This document shows positions 46,135-54,741 of a stretch of DNA of 64,000 nt, in pieces (within the stretch, counting starts at the first letter, position 1; each line of letters begins with the position of its first letter). The stretch is taken from positions 372,001 to 436,000 of the forward strand of contig NCJL01000008.1 in NCBI GenBank assembly GCA_002278935.1. Direction: 5' to 3'. The translations under genes were made by a program, and so were the position numbers. This DNA comes from Gallionellales bacterium 39-52-133 (GTDB taxonomy: Bacteria > Pseudomonadota > Gammaproteobacteria > Burkholderiales > Gallionellaceae). The notes under the pieces are model-generated. The model did not search any database, had not been told where the DNA came from, and saw only the letters and a list, made by a program, of their open reading frames with translations.

Positions 46135-49100
46135 ATGTTATATATGCGCTGGTTGTTGAAATTAATATTTGTTGCTGGCCTTTTAGGCGGCCTCTACCAT
46201 TACTTTGACCCTCTGATTTCTTTTCGTGGGGCTGATTTAAATCCAAACCAGATTAAGCTCGCGTATGAAGTGTGCGCGCAGGAGAGTGGTCTGCCAGTCA
46301 AAAACAATAACTTCCCTTTTGAAGTTGTCCCAATTGAAGAGCTTAGCACCAAGGACAGAAATCTTCTTTTGGGATGTGCTCTTGAGTCAGGGAGTTATAA
46401 CTTCGTCCACTGGGTTCTGCAGAATCCGAAAGAAACACTGAGTATAGAAGTAAAGTACAACAATCATTGGCCAGTTGAATCTGTTGCACGCTGGTCTAAT
46501 GGCCCTGCTGCTGTTAATACCATGGAATTGATTCTAGAACAAAGCAATACGTTATCTAAAGACAAATCTGCCTCGGCTCTTATCGTTGCACTTTATGAGG
46601 CTGCAACAGTTGAAGCTGCTGAATATCTTTCTAAAAAATTTGGTTATCTTTTACCTGAAGATAACCAAAAATTTTTTGATCCCGACGATTACCGTAAATA
46701 CTTCGGTTTGACTTTGGCGCAATTCCACGCATTTAGCGGTCGTATTGAGGTGGCTGAATATTTCGCCAGTATGGGATCAAGGGTCGCTATTCCCGACAAG
46801 AGTTTCCGTCAGTGGATATTGGCCCATGACAAGAAAATTCATTTGGATGATAAGCTGGATGCGTTTCTTATCCGGCACGGTGTACCACGAGTTAAGTTTG
46901 ACGACATTGTCGTTGCGTCTTCGCAGTCAGGTTTGAATTTTTCCGCTTCATCATCTCTTAAATTACCATCTACCAGTGGTTATCCGCTGATGCTTGGCGA
47001 TAGTGGTCGCGCGCTGTGGGTGGAAGGAACAAATGTGCAACGCTGGGATCCATCAAGCAACGAGTTGAAAGATCAATTCGAACTGCCTTTCCCGCCAGAA
47101 TCTGCCTTTAACACCGAACTGGGTATTTTTTTTGCGGCTGAAGGCTATGTCGGAATTGCTACGCCTGGCGGCAAGCTATATAGCACACACTTAACTCTAA
47201 AGCGTTCCAAGCAAAATGTCGTTGTTCTTTCTGACCAGTCTGTACTAGTGATTGGTGGCACCGTTAATGTGGAGACAAATGGCAATAAGGGGCGCAGCAG
47301 TGCTGTCGAGCGCATTGTATATCGGCCGGGCATCAGCTTTGGCTACCCTCTGTCCGTGGAGCGAATGCCTGACTTGCCGGGCACGTTACGCACGTCCTTT
47401 AGTGTAGTGGCGCTGAAGGATGGGCGTGCCATGTTACTGGGCGGCACAGATTCACCTTATGTAGGCTGTAGCCCGTGTACCTCTGAAACTTGGTTTTTTG
47501 ACCCCAAGAGCAAGGCTTGGAGTTCAGGTCCCAAGATGAACGAGGCGCGTTCCGACTTTAGTGCCACGTTGCTTCCAGATGGCGGGGTGTTGGTCGCAGG
47601 CGGATGGACGCCAGAGCATGGATGGGGTGGCGCGGGTAGTCGCACCGTAGAGCGCTGGGATCCGAAGAGGAACGCCTTCGTACCGCTAACAGCACGGATG
47701 ACCAGTTACATGTCCATGCACCGCGCACTATGGCTACCGGGGCTAGAAGGAAAGCAGCTGCTTTTTGCCGGTGGCAATAGCGCCGCTATACAGGTATATG
47801 ACACCGAACACGACATCTGGCGCGTAGCGGGTGAAAACTGTCAGGGCACCGAGAACAGTAAACTCAGAACGGTCATCCCATTCCTCAAGGACTCAAAGTA
47901 TTCTGTGATTGTGCAAAACGCCGACTGGTGTCCGGGTCAGTCAGATTCTTGGGGTCTTGTACCGCTACGCCTGCCGCTCGATGCTGCCAACATAAAAAGC
48001 ACTGCGCGCACTTTTTCCGGCGACAGCGGCATCACGCTCTACCGTGGCAACATGGCTTTTCTGCCAGGGCAGAATGATGGCCCAAGTCTGGCACTTGGCG
48101 GCACTATCCACGCGGGTATGAACAACTACGTGATCACTTCTGCTGCTGATGTGATATGGCCGGATGGCCATATCCAATCGCTGCCTGGCTTTGTCCATGC
48201 ACGCAGTGCCGCAAATATATTCCGTCTAACGGATGGATCTCTGCTGCTAACAGGTGGACAAACTGATGTAGGTGGTTACGACCATGCAAAAGAAAAGGCG
48301 ACCTCCGCTGAATGGTTACCGAACATCTCGGCCATGGATCAAAGGCATTGGCAACCGGTTGAGTTTACATGGGCACATGAGGTGTTAGGGCAGATGGTTG
48401 ATGGCAGCATGATTGCGTTGAACATAGATGGTAATGTCGATCTCATCAAGATCAGCGCGGATACTCAGAGTAAGCCTCATGAGGAACGAACCAAGTTACC
48501 ACCACTTTCTCAACCACGCATGATTCAGGAACAGACTAGTCTTGTCGTTCGCGGCCTGCCTGACGGCCGCATCATCGTGGCTGGCGGTGCAACTCAGAAC
48601 AAACGGCTGGCAATCATGCGCGAGGATTCAATGGAAATTAACTCAATTGATGAGTATCTGCGCATTGGCGAAGCCAAACCGACTAATACATACGAAGTAT
48701 ATGAGCCCAACTCTGGTCAGTGGCGCTTGTCAGTAGCTTCGAGTTCCTATGGCGGATTGCTTGCCGTTTATGACGATGGGCGCGTAGCCCGGCTGTATAA
48801 CAATGTGAATGTGGGCAACGACAAGGTGACTCAGACAAATGATCTCGCGATGGAAATCAGCAGTGCGGATGGAGGATCTTGGAGTAAATTGAAGGCCGAA
48901 GAGCTACCAAACATTGGAGTGAAATACAACACGCGGATGTTCGTGCTGCAGAATGAGTTGTTCATCTCGGGAGGAAAATTGCACACCGATATAGCGACAC
49001 TTCAGTGGTTTAACGAGACCACTCGGCGATGGGTAACGTTATGGCAAGGAATGCCGGAGCTGAATTGGCGCAACGACGTGGGCCGCATCATTATCCGCGA

Positions 49101-49146
49101 GCTCTCTAACGGTAAGCGCGTCACACTACCGGTGGCTGGGTTGTAA
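46135..49146 (+). CDS. Large kelch-repeat (galactose-oxidase-like) membrane-anchored protein
   Basis: 1003 residues. An N-terminal helix (LLKLIFVAGLLGGLYHYF) anchors or exports it. The first ~300 residues have no family I recognise, with ankyrin-like helical stretches (ALESGSYNFVHWVLQNPK, FSGRIEVAEYFASMGS). From about 310 on there are repeated kelch motifs: DGRAMLLGGTDS, DGGVLVAGGWTPEHG, KQLLFAGGNS, DGSLLLTGGQTDVGG and DGRIIVAGGATQ. These form a beta-propeller as in galactose oxidase; the Cu-ligand pattern is not confirmed. Base composition is lower in GC than its neighbours, which suggests transfer. A secreted gene follows after 18 bases. Confidence 0.7.
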   Translation: MLYMRWLLKLIFVAGLLGGLYHYFDPLISFRGADLNPNQIKLAYEVCAQESGLPVKNNNFPFEVVPIEELSTKDRNLLLGCALESGSYNFVHWVLQNPKETLSIEVKYNNHWPVESVARWSNGPAAVNTMELILEQSNTLSKDKSASALIVALYEAATVEAAEYLSKKFGYLLPEDNQKFFDPDDYRKYFGLTLAQFHAFSGRIEVAEYFASMGSRVAIPDKSFRQWILAHDKKIHLDDKLDAFLIRHGVPRVKFDDIVVASSQSGLNFSASSSLKLPSTSGYPLMLGDSGRALWVEGTNVQRWDPSSNELKDQFELPFPPESAFNTELGIFFAAEGYVGIATPGGKLYSTHLTLKRSKQNVVVLSDQSVLVIGGTVNVETNGNKGRSSAVERIVYRPGISFGYPLSVERMPDLPGTLRTSFSVVALKDGRAMLLGGTDSPYVGCSPCTSETWFFDPKSKAWSSGPKMNEARSDFSATLLPDGGVLVAGGWTPEHGWGGAGSRTVERWDPKRNAFVPLTARMTSYMSMHRALWLPGLEGKQLLFAGGNSAAIQVYDTEHDIWRVAGENCQGTENSKLRTVIPFLKDSKYSVIVQNADWCPGQSDSWGLVPLRLPLDAANIKSTARTFSGDSGITLYRGNMAFLPGQNDGPSLALGGTIHAGMNNYVITSAADVIWPDGHIQSLPGFVHARSAANIFRLTDGSLLLTGGQTDVGGYDHAKEKATSAEWLPNISAMDQRHWQPVEFTWAHEVLGQMVDGSMIALNIDGNVDLIKISADTQSKPHEERTKLPPLSQPRMIQEQTSLVVRGLPDGRIIVAGGATQNKRLAIMREDSMEINSIDEYLRIGEAKPTNTYEVYEPNSGQWRLSVASSSYGGLLAVYDDGRVARLYNNVNVGNDKVTQTNDLAMEISSADGGSWSKLKAEELPNIGVKYNTRMFVLQNELFISGGKLHTDIATLQWFNETTRRWVTLWQGMPELNWRNDVGRIIIRELSNGKRVTLPVAGL

Positions 49147-49164
49147 TTTGGGAGAAATATCTAT

Positions 49165-50034
49165 ATGTACATTTTTATTGCAGCAATGCTGTTGGCAGGT
49201 AGTCTATTCTCATTTGGCTGCCGTGCTGCCGAAAATCCGCAGTCTCAAGCCAAACTCGCTCAACAGTTAAATGAAACACGTGAGTACTGGAAAATAAAAA
49301 TTAAAAACACCGTACAGTTTGTGGTCGGCAATGGCATTTGGCAGCCAGGCAAGATGTATAAGAGCGGTAACGATTGGTTAGGCCTTGTGTGTGACGGGAG
49401 TATCTGCACGCTTTCTCCCGCTACGCTGGATGCACAGAAGGAATCATGGCAAGGCCATTATGACGAAAAACCCACCAACGGACAGCATCTGCTGTTCAAG
49501 CAAGCTTCACCTGGCAAGCCGGTCGCGTGGTTTCGTACAACCGGTGCGCAACCCTGGCTTAAGCAAGGTTCCGTGCCTACCTATTATGCCGGCGGCATCT
49601 ATAAACAGATGCCTGACAAGATAGGCACGATGGAATTTTTTATCGAGATGCCGGACGGCAAAAAAGCAATGCTGGTACCAATGCTGGTTCGCAAGTCGCT
49701 TCTTGAACAGCTAGCTCACAACAAAGAGAATGCGCAGATATCTTACGGCGCGATACTACTTCAGCTACGCACGCCCGAAAAACGCCAATTACTTCCAGGT
49801 GTATTCGGCATTTGCACTGGTGAGGTCACCCAAAATTACTTACTGTGGGCTGGCGACTTGGATGGTGACGGCAAGCCAGACTTCCTTGTCAGCTACATTG
49901 ATGCTGACGGACCAGTACATCTGTTTCTATCCGGCGCAGCGAAGCGCGGTCAGTTGGTAGGTTTCTCCGGCGTGTTTAATTCACCTCCTTTTGGTGGCGA
50001 ATGCGATGGTGGACCACCGTCCTACCTGAATTAG
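49165..50034 (+). CDS. Exported protein with Asp/Gly calcium-type repeat
   Basis: 289 residues. Signal peptide (about 1-22, FGCRAAEN; a Cys at the cleavage region could make it a lipoprotein). Most of it is unrecognised. Near the C-terminus, AGDLDGDGKPDFLVSYIDADG is an FG-GAP/EF-hand-like Asp-rich loop of the kind found in integrin-like and Ca-binding beta-propellers. Transcribed with the kelch gene, whose stop is 18 bases before; GGGAG precedes the ATG. The pair is likely one functional unit. Confidence 0.6.
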   Translation: MYIFIAAMLLAGSLFSFGCRAAENPQSQAKLAQQLNETREYWKIKIKNTVQFVVGNGIWQPGKMYKSGNDWLGLVCDGSICTLSPATLDAQKESWQGHYDEKPTNGQHLLFKQASPGKPVAWFRTTGAQPWLKQGSVPTYYAGGIYKQMPDKIGTMEFFIEMPDGKKAMLVPMLVRKSLLEQLAHNKENAQISYGAILLQLRTPEKRQLLPGVFGICTGEVTQNYLLWAGDLDGDGKPDFLVSYIDADGPVHLFLSGAAKRGQLVGFSGVFNSPPFGGECDGGPPSYLN

Positions 50035-50174
50035 TTGCAACTCTTGGTATTCTATGCAATCTTACTTTTCTTGCCTTTAGGATGCGGGTCCTTGGCACAA
50101 CCGGTTGCCACCCTCATCTGTGGACGAAGAGCAGCCATTTGTGGCTATCGCGCTGACAGCCTTGAATGAGTACA

Positions 50175-50236
50175 GGGTACGCAGTCGAATTTCGAAAATG
50201 CCGCCGTTCAAGATAGTTCCCGCGCCTACGACCGGT
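50175..50236. repeat. Island-flanking repeat, right copy
   Basis: Complement-related copy of 45442-45503, with TACGCAGTCGAATTTCG at its left and CCTACGACCGGT at its right end. Confidence 0.6.
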
Positions 50237-50318
50237 ACTAATCACGCAGCAGACATTGCATCATCTTGATGCCACCGTCAGCAATGGCCGACTTCCAGAC
50301 TACCGTCCTCTCGGCCAA

Positions 50319-50343
50319 CACTGCTGGGGTTAGGCCTGACCCC
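50319..50343 (+). repeat. RAYT-end-like direct repeat, left copy
   Basis: CACTGCTGGGGTTAGGCCTG followed by ACCCC. The same pieces recur at 51490-51555, where about 43 bases with a small hairpin separate the halves. The GGCCTGACCCC end resembles AGACTGACCCC at the RAYT gene start. Confidence 0.5.
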
Positions 50344-50566
50344 AAGCGTTAGAGAGTTAGAGAGCCCCTGTGAACGGCTATCAAAATCCGCATAAATCTG
50401 GCGACGAAGACAATTTCTGCCCTGTCTGTATACCGAGATTGCGCTGTAGTTCACAATTGCGCTTCCCGTCGGACTTGCCCGATCGAAAGACTCTTTTCAT
50501 GGAATGATTGGCTAAACTATGCTAATCTTTTTAAACTAAAGTTAGGTGACATTAGGGGAGAGACTC

Positions 50567-51352
50567 ATGCGCAAATTTTCATTCAAGGCCTTCGCTCTAT
50601 TCTGCGTGGGCGCGACCTTGTTGCTATCAACCGCGGCAGCTCTGGCGTTGCCGCGACTTCCAGGCTACACATGCTTCGACAGGAGCTACGAAACCTACTC
50701 CGAGGGGACTACCACGCTGCACCGCGTGTACGATTGCATTTCGAACGGTGGGAGCGGCCCCGCCGACCCACCGCCTCCTAGAGAGGGCGGCAATATCCCC
50801 CCGGGGCCCGGCGGGGGCGGGGATGACGATCGTTTCACCTCGAGAATGAGCTGCGCCCAGCTCAAGGACCGACGCTTTTTTCTGCAGGTCCAACAGATGG
50901 AGGCGGAAGTGAGGCGTGCCGAAGCTGCCCGCGAGTTTGATTCGCTTTCCGCAACCTTGCAGACGGCGTTGCAGAATGAAGCGGCGGTAACTAGCGCCTA
51001 TCAAATCGCGAATTCGCGATGCCTCACGGCCACCAGAAGCTTTAACAACGCCGCGGCCCGACTGAGGGGCGAATGCCGGTTTACACCGAAAACCGATGCC
51101 GGTATCGACTGCATCGATAGGGCGGATCAGTCCGCCAGCCTCGAGCCGCTGGCGACCAATCGTGATCGGCTCTGCCAGATCCGCGACGAGGCCTACGTCT
51201 CTTACGATGCCATGCGCGACACCAAGCTGGCTTTGGGAAATGCAATCTATGCCGAAGCCGGAAACGTGCAAGCCGAGGATGCCAAAATCGCGCAAATGCA
51301 GGCCGAAATCAACAAGATCGACCGGCTGCTGAAAAGCAAAAATTGTAAGTAA
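50567..51352 (+). CDS. Secreted protein of unknown function (261 aa)
   Basis: A signal peptide (MRKFSFKAFALFCVGATLLL in part, to about residue 27) leads to a short N-terminal part with two cysteines (YTCF and YDCI), a Pro/Gly-rich linker (DPPPPREGGN through PGGGGDDD, about 70-92) and a C-terminal helical part (95-261) rich in Ala and Glu with four or five further Cys. The helices look like coiled coil (QMEAEVRRAEAAREFD, AKIAQMQAEINKIDRLLK). GGGGAGAG lies upstream of ATG 50567. Its GC content exceeds that of the AT-rich island before it. I recognise no family. Confidence 0.65.
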   Translation: MRKFSFKAFALFCVGATLLLSTAAALALPRLPGYTCFDRSYETYSEGTTTLHRVYDCISNGGSGPADPPPPREGGNIPPGPGGGGDDDRFTSRMSCAQLKDRRFFLQVQQMEAEVRRAEAAREFDSLSATLQTALQNEAAVTSAYQIANSRCLTATRSFNNAAARLRGECRFTPKTDAGIDCIDRADQSASLEPLATNRDRLCQIRDEAYVSYDAMRDTKLALGNAIYAEAGNVQAEDAKIAQMQAEINKIDRLLKSKNCK

Positions 51353-51489
51353 ATTAACGCCGACGTTGTGAGTGGTGCGTTGGTCCATAGTTCCACCGCA
51401 GCGCCGACAACAAGGATCGGTTCGTTGCCGCCGGTGGCATTCATCGACTGGCTGCTCCTGGCGAATGCGACCTCACAAGATTGCCAATG

Positions 51490-51555
51490 CACTGCTGGGG
51501 CTAAACTTTACATTTTACATTCGAACTTTATAATGTGGAATGTAAGGCCTGACCC
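51490..51555 (+). repeat. RAYT-end-like direct repeat, right copy
   Basis: CACTGCTGGGG at 51490-51500 and AAGGCCTGACCC at 51544-51555, the same halves as at 50319-50343 but separated by about 43 bases in which TTACATTC pairs with GAATGTAA. Confidence 0.5.
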
Positions 51556-51585
51556 TAAGAGTTCATGCAACCAGCGCGTGCTTCT

Positions 51586-51652
51586 TGCGGGTAAAGGCGG
51601 GAACCCAGTTAAATCAAAGCACTGAATCCCCGCCTTCGCGGGGATGATGACT
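51586..51652. repeat. Palindromic REP/MITE-like element, family A, copy 2
   Basis: The reverse complement CGCGAAGGCGGGGATTCAGT and following GCTTTGATTTAACTGGGTTC resembles the core of 34367-34433, loop included. This copy lacks the outer arms seen at 34349 and is inverted relative to it. Confidence 0.75.
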
Positions 51653-51786
51653 TATTGATTTTACATAATCTGTGACAGTTTTTTTGATAAGTTTCAATGC
51701 AGATAATTCCCAATTTCAAAATGTTAAAATCCCTCCTACCCTCCCTTTACAAAGGGAGGAATGCTCTTCGATCAAGGCTCAACTGA

Positions 51787-51821
51787 TTCCCCACTTTGCA
51801 AAGGGGGGCGAGGGGGGATTT
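51787..51821. repeat. GC-rich repeat C, copy 1
   Basis: TTCCCCACTTTGCAAAGGGG and GGGCGAGGGGGGATTT; complementary to 54074-54109 at about 33 of 35 positions. Confidence 0.65.
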
Positions 51822-51871
51822 CAAGCGCCATGAATTAAGTAACGCTCAACAATCGGAAACTCATTGGCTTT

Positions 51872-53392
51872 TCACTCCCTGACAGGCCTGTTTGCACCCA
51901 CGTAGCGGGTTCGGTAGTAGGTATCGTTGATATTGGCAATGACTACGCCTTTGCTTGAGCTGGCGTGAACGAAGCGTTTTTCGTCGAGCCAGATGCCGAC
52001 ATGGGACACGGGTTTTCCATTGCGCAGGGTATTGAAATAAACAAGATCGCCTTCCTGTCTGGCACGATCATCCACCGCTGATCCGCCGTATTTAACATAC
52101 TGTCCGTCACTGGTTCTCGGGATACTCTTGTTGTAAACCTGCGAGTAGATGTTCATGGTGAATGCGGAGCAGTCGACGGCATGCTTGCTGGTGCCGCCGA
52201 GGCGGTAAGGTGTGCCCAGCCAATGGTTGACGGCTGCAAGGAGCTCCGGTTTTTTGACGAGGGATTCGGCCTCCTGTTCGAAATCTTTTCTCTCTTTTTC
52301 GTCCACCCGGTAATTATCCCGTTCCCTCTCTACCCTGGCCACATACTGGCCGTCGGGGGCGTTGGGGCCCGCTTTTTTAGCGGCTAGGCGGGCGCTTGCC
52401 TGCTCGGGACTTAGTCTGTTGATCTCGGCCATGGCCTCGGCCTTTTTACCCTTAGGGCTGAAAAGAGCGTAGACCTTTTCCGGGCCATCGCGGTAGGCCG
52501 CAATCATCACCCGTTCACGATTCGCTTCGTCTGTTACACCGCTGAAATAATTTTCCTGCAGCACGGCGAGGTAGGCCACACCGATTTCCAGATTGATTTC
52601 AGGATCAAGCAGCTCATCCGCCGTGGGGATGCGCGCTTTGCCCTTTGCCCGCTTCCAGCCTTCCCTGCCGCTCCGTGAGGGAACCACCTGCATGAGTCCC
52701 CAGGGGTTGTTTTCATAAAGCTCGGGATTGCGGATATCGAGCACGCCTTTTCTGGTTCCGGCCCCGATATTGAAGTTGGATTCCGTTTTGATAATCGCCA
52801 TGGCGAGATCGTAGGAGACCTTGTATTTCTCGGTCACGTCCCTCACCGCTTCGGCAATCTGAACCTCGTTGTTCTGCTGCCTGTCTTCATTCAGCGGCAC
52901 AGTGAGACGATACACTTTTGCGCCATCCCTGCTGACATGCCCCGTGGGCTTCGCATCTTCCAGCCTGACTTTATCCAGCGGCACATTCTCGGTCAGCGCA
53001 GGTGCGCTGGAGAAAGGATTGACCTCTTTCGACAGCTCATGGATCAGCGCCCTGGCTTCCCTGATGCCGGCAGCCTTCCCCTTTTCATCGGCCACAAACT
53101 CAATGATGACTACTCCCTTGTCATTATCGAGGGCAACTTTGGACGTGTGATTTTTAGAGTAATTAACCCACTTCTTGTCCGATGTGAGATCAAGAGAGCC
53201 GAAGTTATTCCTGATGTCTGCAAGATATTCCTTCCACTCGCGCTCCATCTTTTCTGTATACGCCCGGAAATCGGTTTTCTCTTTCTGCTGGTAACTCTGG
53301 AACTGTTGTTTGTATGCCTCGAAATCTTCGCGGTCGCCGGCCTGGCACACGGCAGGAAAAACAAGGAAGAGGGATAAAACGATTTTCAGCAT
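51872..53392 (-). CDS. Lytic transglycosylase - NlpC/P60 fusion protein
   Basis: 506 residues with a signal peptide (LKIVLSLFLVFPAVCQAG). A charged N-terminal helix (about 22-75) leads to a conserved beta part, then an SLT-like domain (about 190-300): AMAIIKTESNFNIGAG with the catalytic Glu, NNPWGLMQVVPSRSG and EINLEIGVAYLAVLQENYF. A C-terminal NlpC/P60 cysteine peptidase domain (about 385-506) has GTPYRLGGTSKHAVDCSAF with the active Cys, then VSHVGIWLDEKRFVHASS supplying His. So one protein may cut both glycan and peptide bonds of peptidoglycan. Fusions in this order are uncommon but known. It reads leftwards alone. Confidence 0.85.
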   Translation of the reverse strand: MLKIVLSLFLVFPAVCQAGDREDFEAYKQQFQSYQQKEKTDFRAYTEKMEREWKEYLADIRNNFGSLDLTSDKKWVNYSKNHTSKVALDNDKGVVIIEFVADEKGKAAGIREARALIHELSKEVNPFSSAPALTENVPLDKVRLEDAKPTGHVSRDGAKVYRLTVPLNEDRQQNNEVQIAEAVRDVTEKYKVSYDLAMAIIKTESNFNIGAGTRKGVLDIRNPELYENNPWGLMQVVPSRSGREGWKRAKGKARIPTADELLDPEINLEIGVAYLAVLQENYFSGVTDEANRERVMIAAYRDGPEKVYALFSPKGKKAEAMAEINRLSPEQASARLAAKKAGPNAPDGQYVARVERERDNYRVDEKERKDFEQEAESLVKKPELLAAVNHWLGTPYRLGGTSKHAVDCSAFTMNIYSQVYNKSIPRTSDGQYVKYGGSAVDDRARQEGDLVYFNTLRNGKPVSHVGIWLDEKRFVHASSSKGVVIANINDTYYRTRYVGANRPVRE

Positions 53393-53527
53393 TAAATTTC
53401 TCCTTACAAGTAAAAGGAAACCTTGGCTCGAACTTGATACCTCAAAATATTAATTTATATTACCTCAGCTTGTATACACAAAATGCAGGAGCAAACGGAC
53501 TCTCATCGCAAAAGCAGCAATCTGCAC

Positions 53528-53920
53528 TTATCTTCCAGGCAGCAAAATTTGCATGCTCTTGCCACCGTAACCATGCTGTTTGTCGTGCGCCTGCACCAGC
53601 ACGGCCCGAACGCCTTGCGGTATCTGCACGCCATACAGCTCGCGCGTGAAGGGCTGCTCGCTTGCATGGTCATGCAGCAGCTCGCGCACGCCGTAGGTCA
53701 TGCCGTCAGCATTCATCACCCGGAAAGCATCGGCATAGCGCTGCGGCGTGTCGTAGGGTGACGAGACTGTGACATCGAAATCAAAGCGGTTGTGTCCGCG
53801 TGACTGCACCTTAACATTTACAACGTCGGGATATTTTTGTTTGGACAAGTCTGCTGCTTGCGCAGGCATTGCAATGATCGCTGCGAGGGTGAGGACTGCC
53901 GCTGCAAAATGACGTTTCAT
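53528..53920 (-). CDS. Small exported protein of unknown function (130 aa)
   Basis: Signal peptide (MKRHFAAAVLTLAAIIAMPA) with cleavage near AQAAD. The mature part is a mixed, probably beta-rich domain of about 105 residues (FDFDVTVSSPYDTPQRYADAF in part; VPQGVRAVLVQAHDKQHGYGG-like end) with no cysteine. Ribosome binding site AGGAGT lies before the ATG. I recognise no characterised family. A leftward gene next to the lytic enzyme, 135 bases upstream of its start. Confidence 0.75.
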   Translation of the reverse strand: MKRHFAAAVLTLAAIIAMPAQAADLSKQKYPDVVNVKVQSRGHNRFDFDVTVSSPYDTPQRYADAFRVMNADGMTYGVRELLHDHASEQPFTRELYGVQIPQGVRAVLVQAHDKQHGYGGKSMQILLPGR

Positions 53921-53997
53921 TTTTCACTCCTGTTACTTGATAAACAACGGTTAAGAGCAGGCTGCCGGGCGTATAAGCAGCACGGGTGTTCCTTTAT

Positions 53998-54024
53998 AAG
54001 CATTTGATTTTATTGAATAAATTA
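53998..54024 (-). repeat. AT-rich dispersed motif, copy 5
   Basis: Contains ATTTGATTTTATTGAATAAA; the complement of the TCAATAAAATCAAAT motif. On the minus strand it lies about 78 bases upstream of the 53920 gene, as at hemH. Confidence 0.5.
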
Positions 54025-54073
54025 TCAAAGACAAAGGAGTATTAACACGCCGGATTTACACCTCACCGTGCGC

Positions 54074-54109
54074 AAATCCCCCCTCACCCCCCTTTGCCAA
54101 AGTGGGGAA
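54074..54109. repeat. GC-rich repeat C, copy 2
   Basis: AAATCCCCCCTCACCCCCCT and TTGCCAAAGTGGGGAA; the complement of 51787-51821 with two differences. This is a widespread type of short bacterial repeat. Confidence 0.65.
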
Positions 54110-54221
54110 CAAAAGGGTCGTGCTCATGGCAACTATCTGCATCATGTCCGCCACAAAGGTCAAACTTTTGTTGGCCTCCGGCAGAGCCGGGTATTTGGCT
54201 CTGTGAATTATTGCGGGCCTG

Positions 54222-54704
54222 TTATTTTTTGCCGGTTTCTTCGTATCCGGCTTCAATCACAAACACGCCTTCCGGCATGGTAAAGGGCAGCACGATGATA
54301 GGCGCATTGGTTTTATGCGCAATCAGATAGTCACTCCCCAAAATAATGGTTGGTAGCGAGAGCGTGAAAAAATAGCCGCCGTTTTCAAGCGTGCTTTTTG
54401 CGCCGCCCAGCACCATGTTGGCCAGCTCGCCGACCAGGTCGATAACCATTCCGTCTATTTTTGAAATTTCACCGGGCAACATTTTTTTTGCAATGTGCAC
54501 GATAGCCGCCTCGGAGAAAGTCAGCGCGACGGATGCGTTGCCCCTGCTTCCGACCATGCTCATCACGCCGGTAATATTTTTTCCCTGCACAAATGCGTTT
54601 TGATCTTTTATTTTTGGCGTGCCCACCTTGGGCTTAATGTGCGCCATGGTGGAGAGGACGTTCAGCATGGATGCAAGAACCGGATTGATAAAATTTACAT
54701 TCAT
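54222..54704 (-). CDS. CheX-like chemotaxis phosphatase protein
   Basis: 160 residues. MNVNFINPVLASMLNVLSTM and the VMSMVGSRGNASVALTFSE / ISKIDGMVIDLVGELANMVLGGAKSTLE blocks match the CheX/CheC-like family; ELANMVLGGAK holds the E-N residues used in CheY-P dephosphorylation. No other chemotaxis gene is adjacent, so it may act on an orphan receiver such as the CheY-like protein in this window. It lies 37 bases downstream of nrdJ's stop direction, reading the same way from 54704. Confidence 0.82.
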   Translation of the reverse strand: MNVNFINPVLASMLNVLSTMAHIKPKVGTPKIKDQNAFVQGKNITGVMSMVGSRGNASVALTFSEAAIVHIAKKMLPGEISKIDGMVIDLVGELANMVLGGAKSTLENGGYFFTLSLPTIILGSDYLIAHKTNAPIIVLPFTMPEGVFVIEAGYEETGKK

Positions 54705-54741
54705 GCCTTAAGTACCGTAACGATCAAGATTGGATGAAAAA

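Larger units (their letters stand above)
50035..50566. other. Intergenic region with decayed repeats
   Basis: 532 bases without a credible gene. It contains the right copy of the inverted repeat (50175-50236) and the first direct-repeat copy CACTGCTGGGG...GGCCTGACCCC (50319-50343). It looks like decayed mobile DNA. Confidence 0.5.
51353..51871. other. Intergenic region with three repeat pieces
   Basis: 519 bases without a credible gene. It contains the right RAYT-like direct repeat, family A palindrome copy 2 (51586-51652) and GC-rich repeat C (51787-51821). Confidence 0.6.
53921..54221. other. Intergenic region with two repeats
   Basis: About 300 bases, no gene. It holds AT-rich motif copy 5 (53998-54024) and GC-rich repeat C copy 2 (54074-54109). 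Confidence 0.6.

Noticed and set aside
51501..51543. Integron attC-like hairpin
   Set aside because: There is a small stem but none of the conserved attC ends (RYYYAAC / GTTRRRY), and no integrase nearby.
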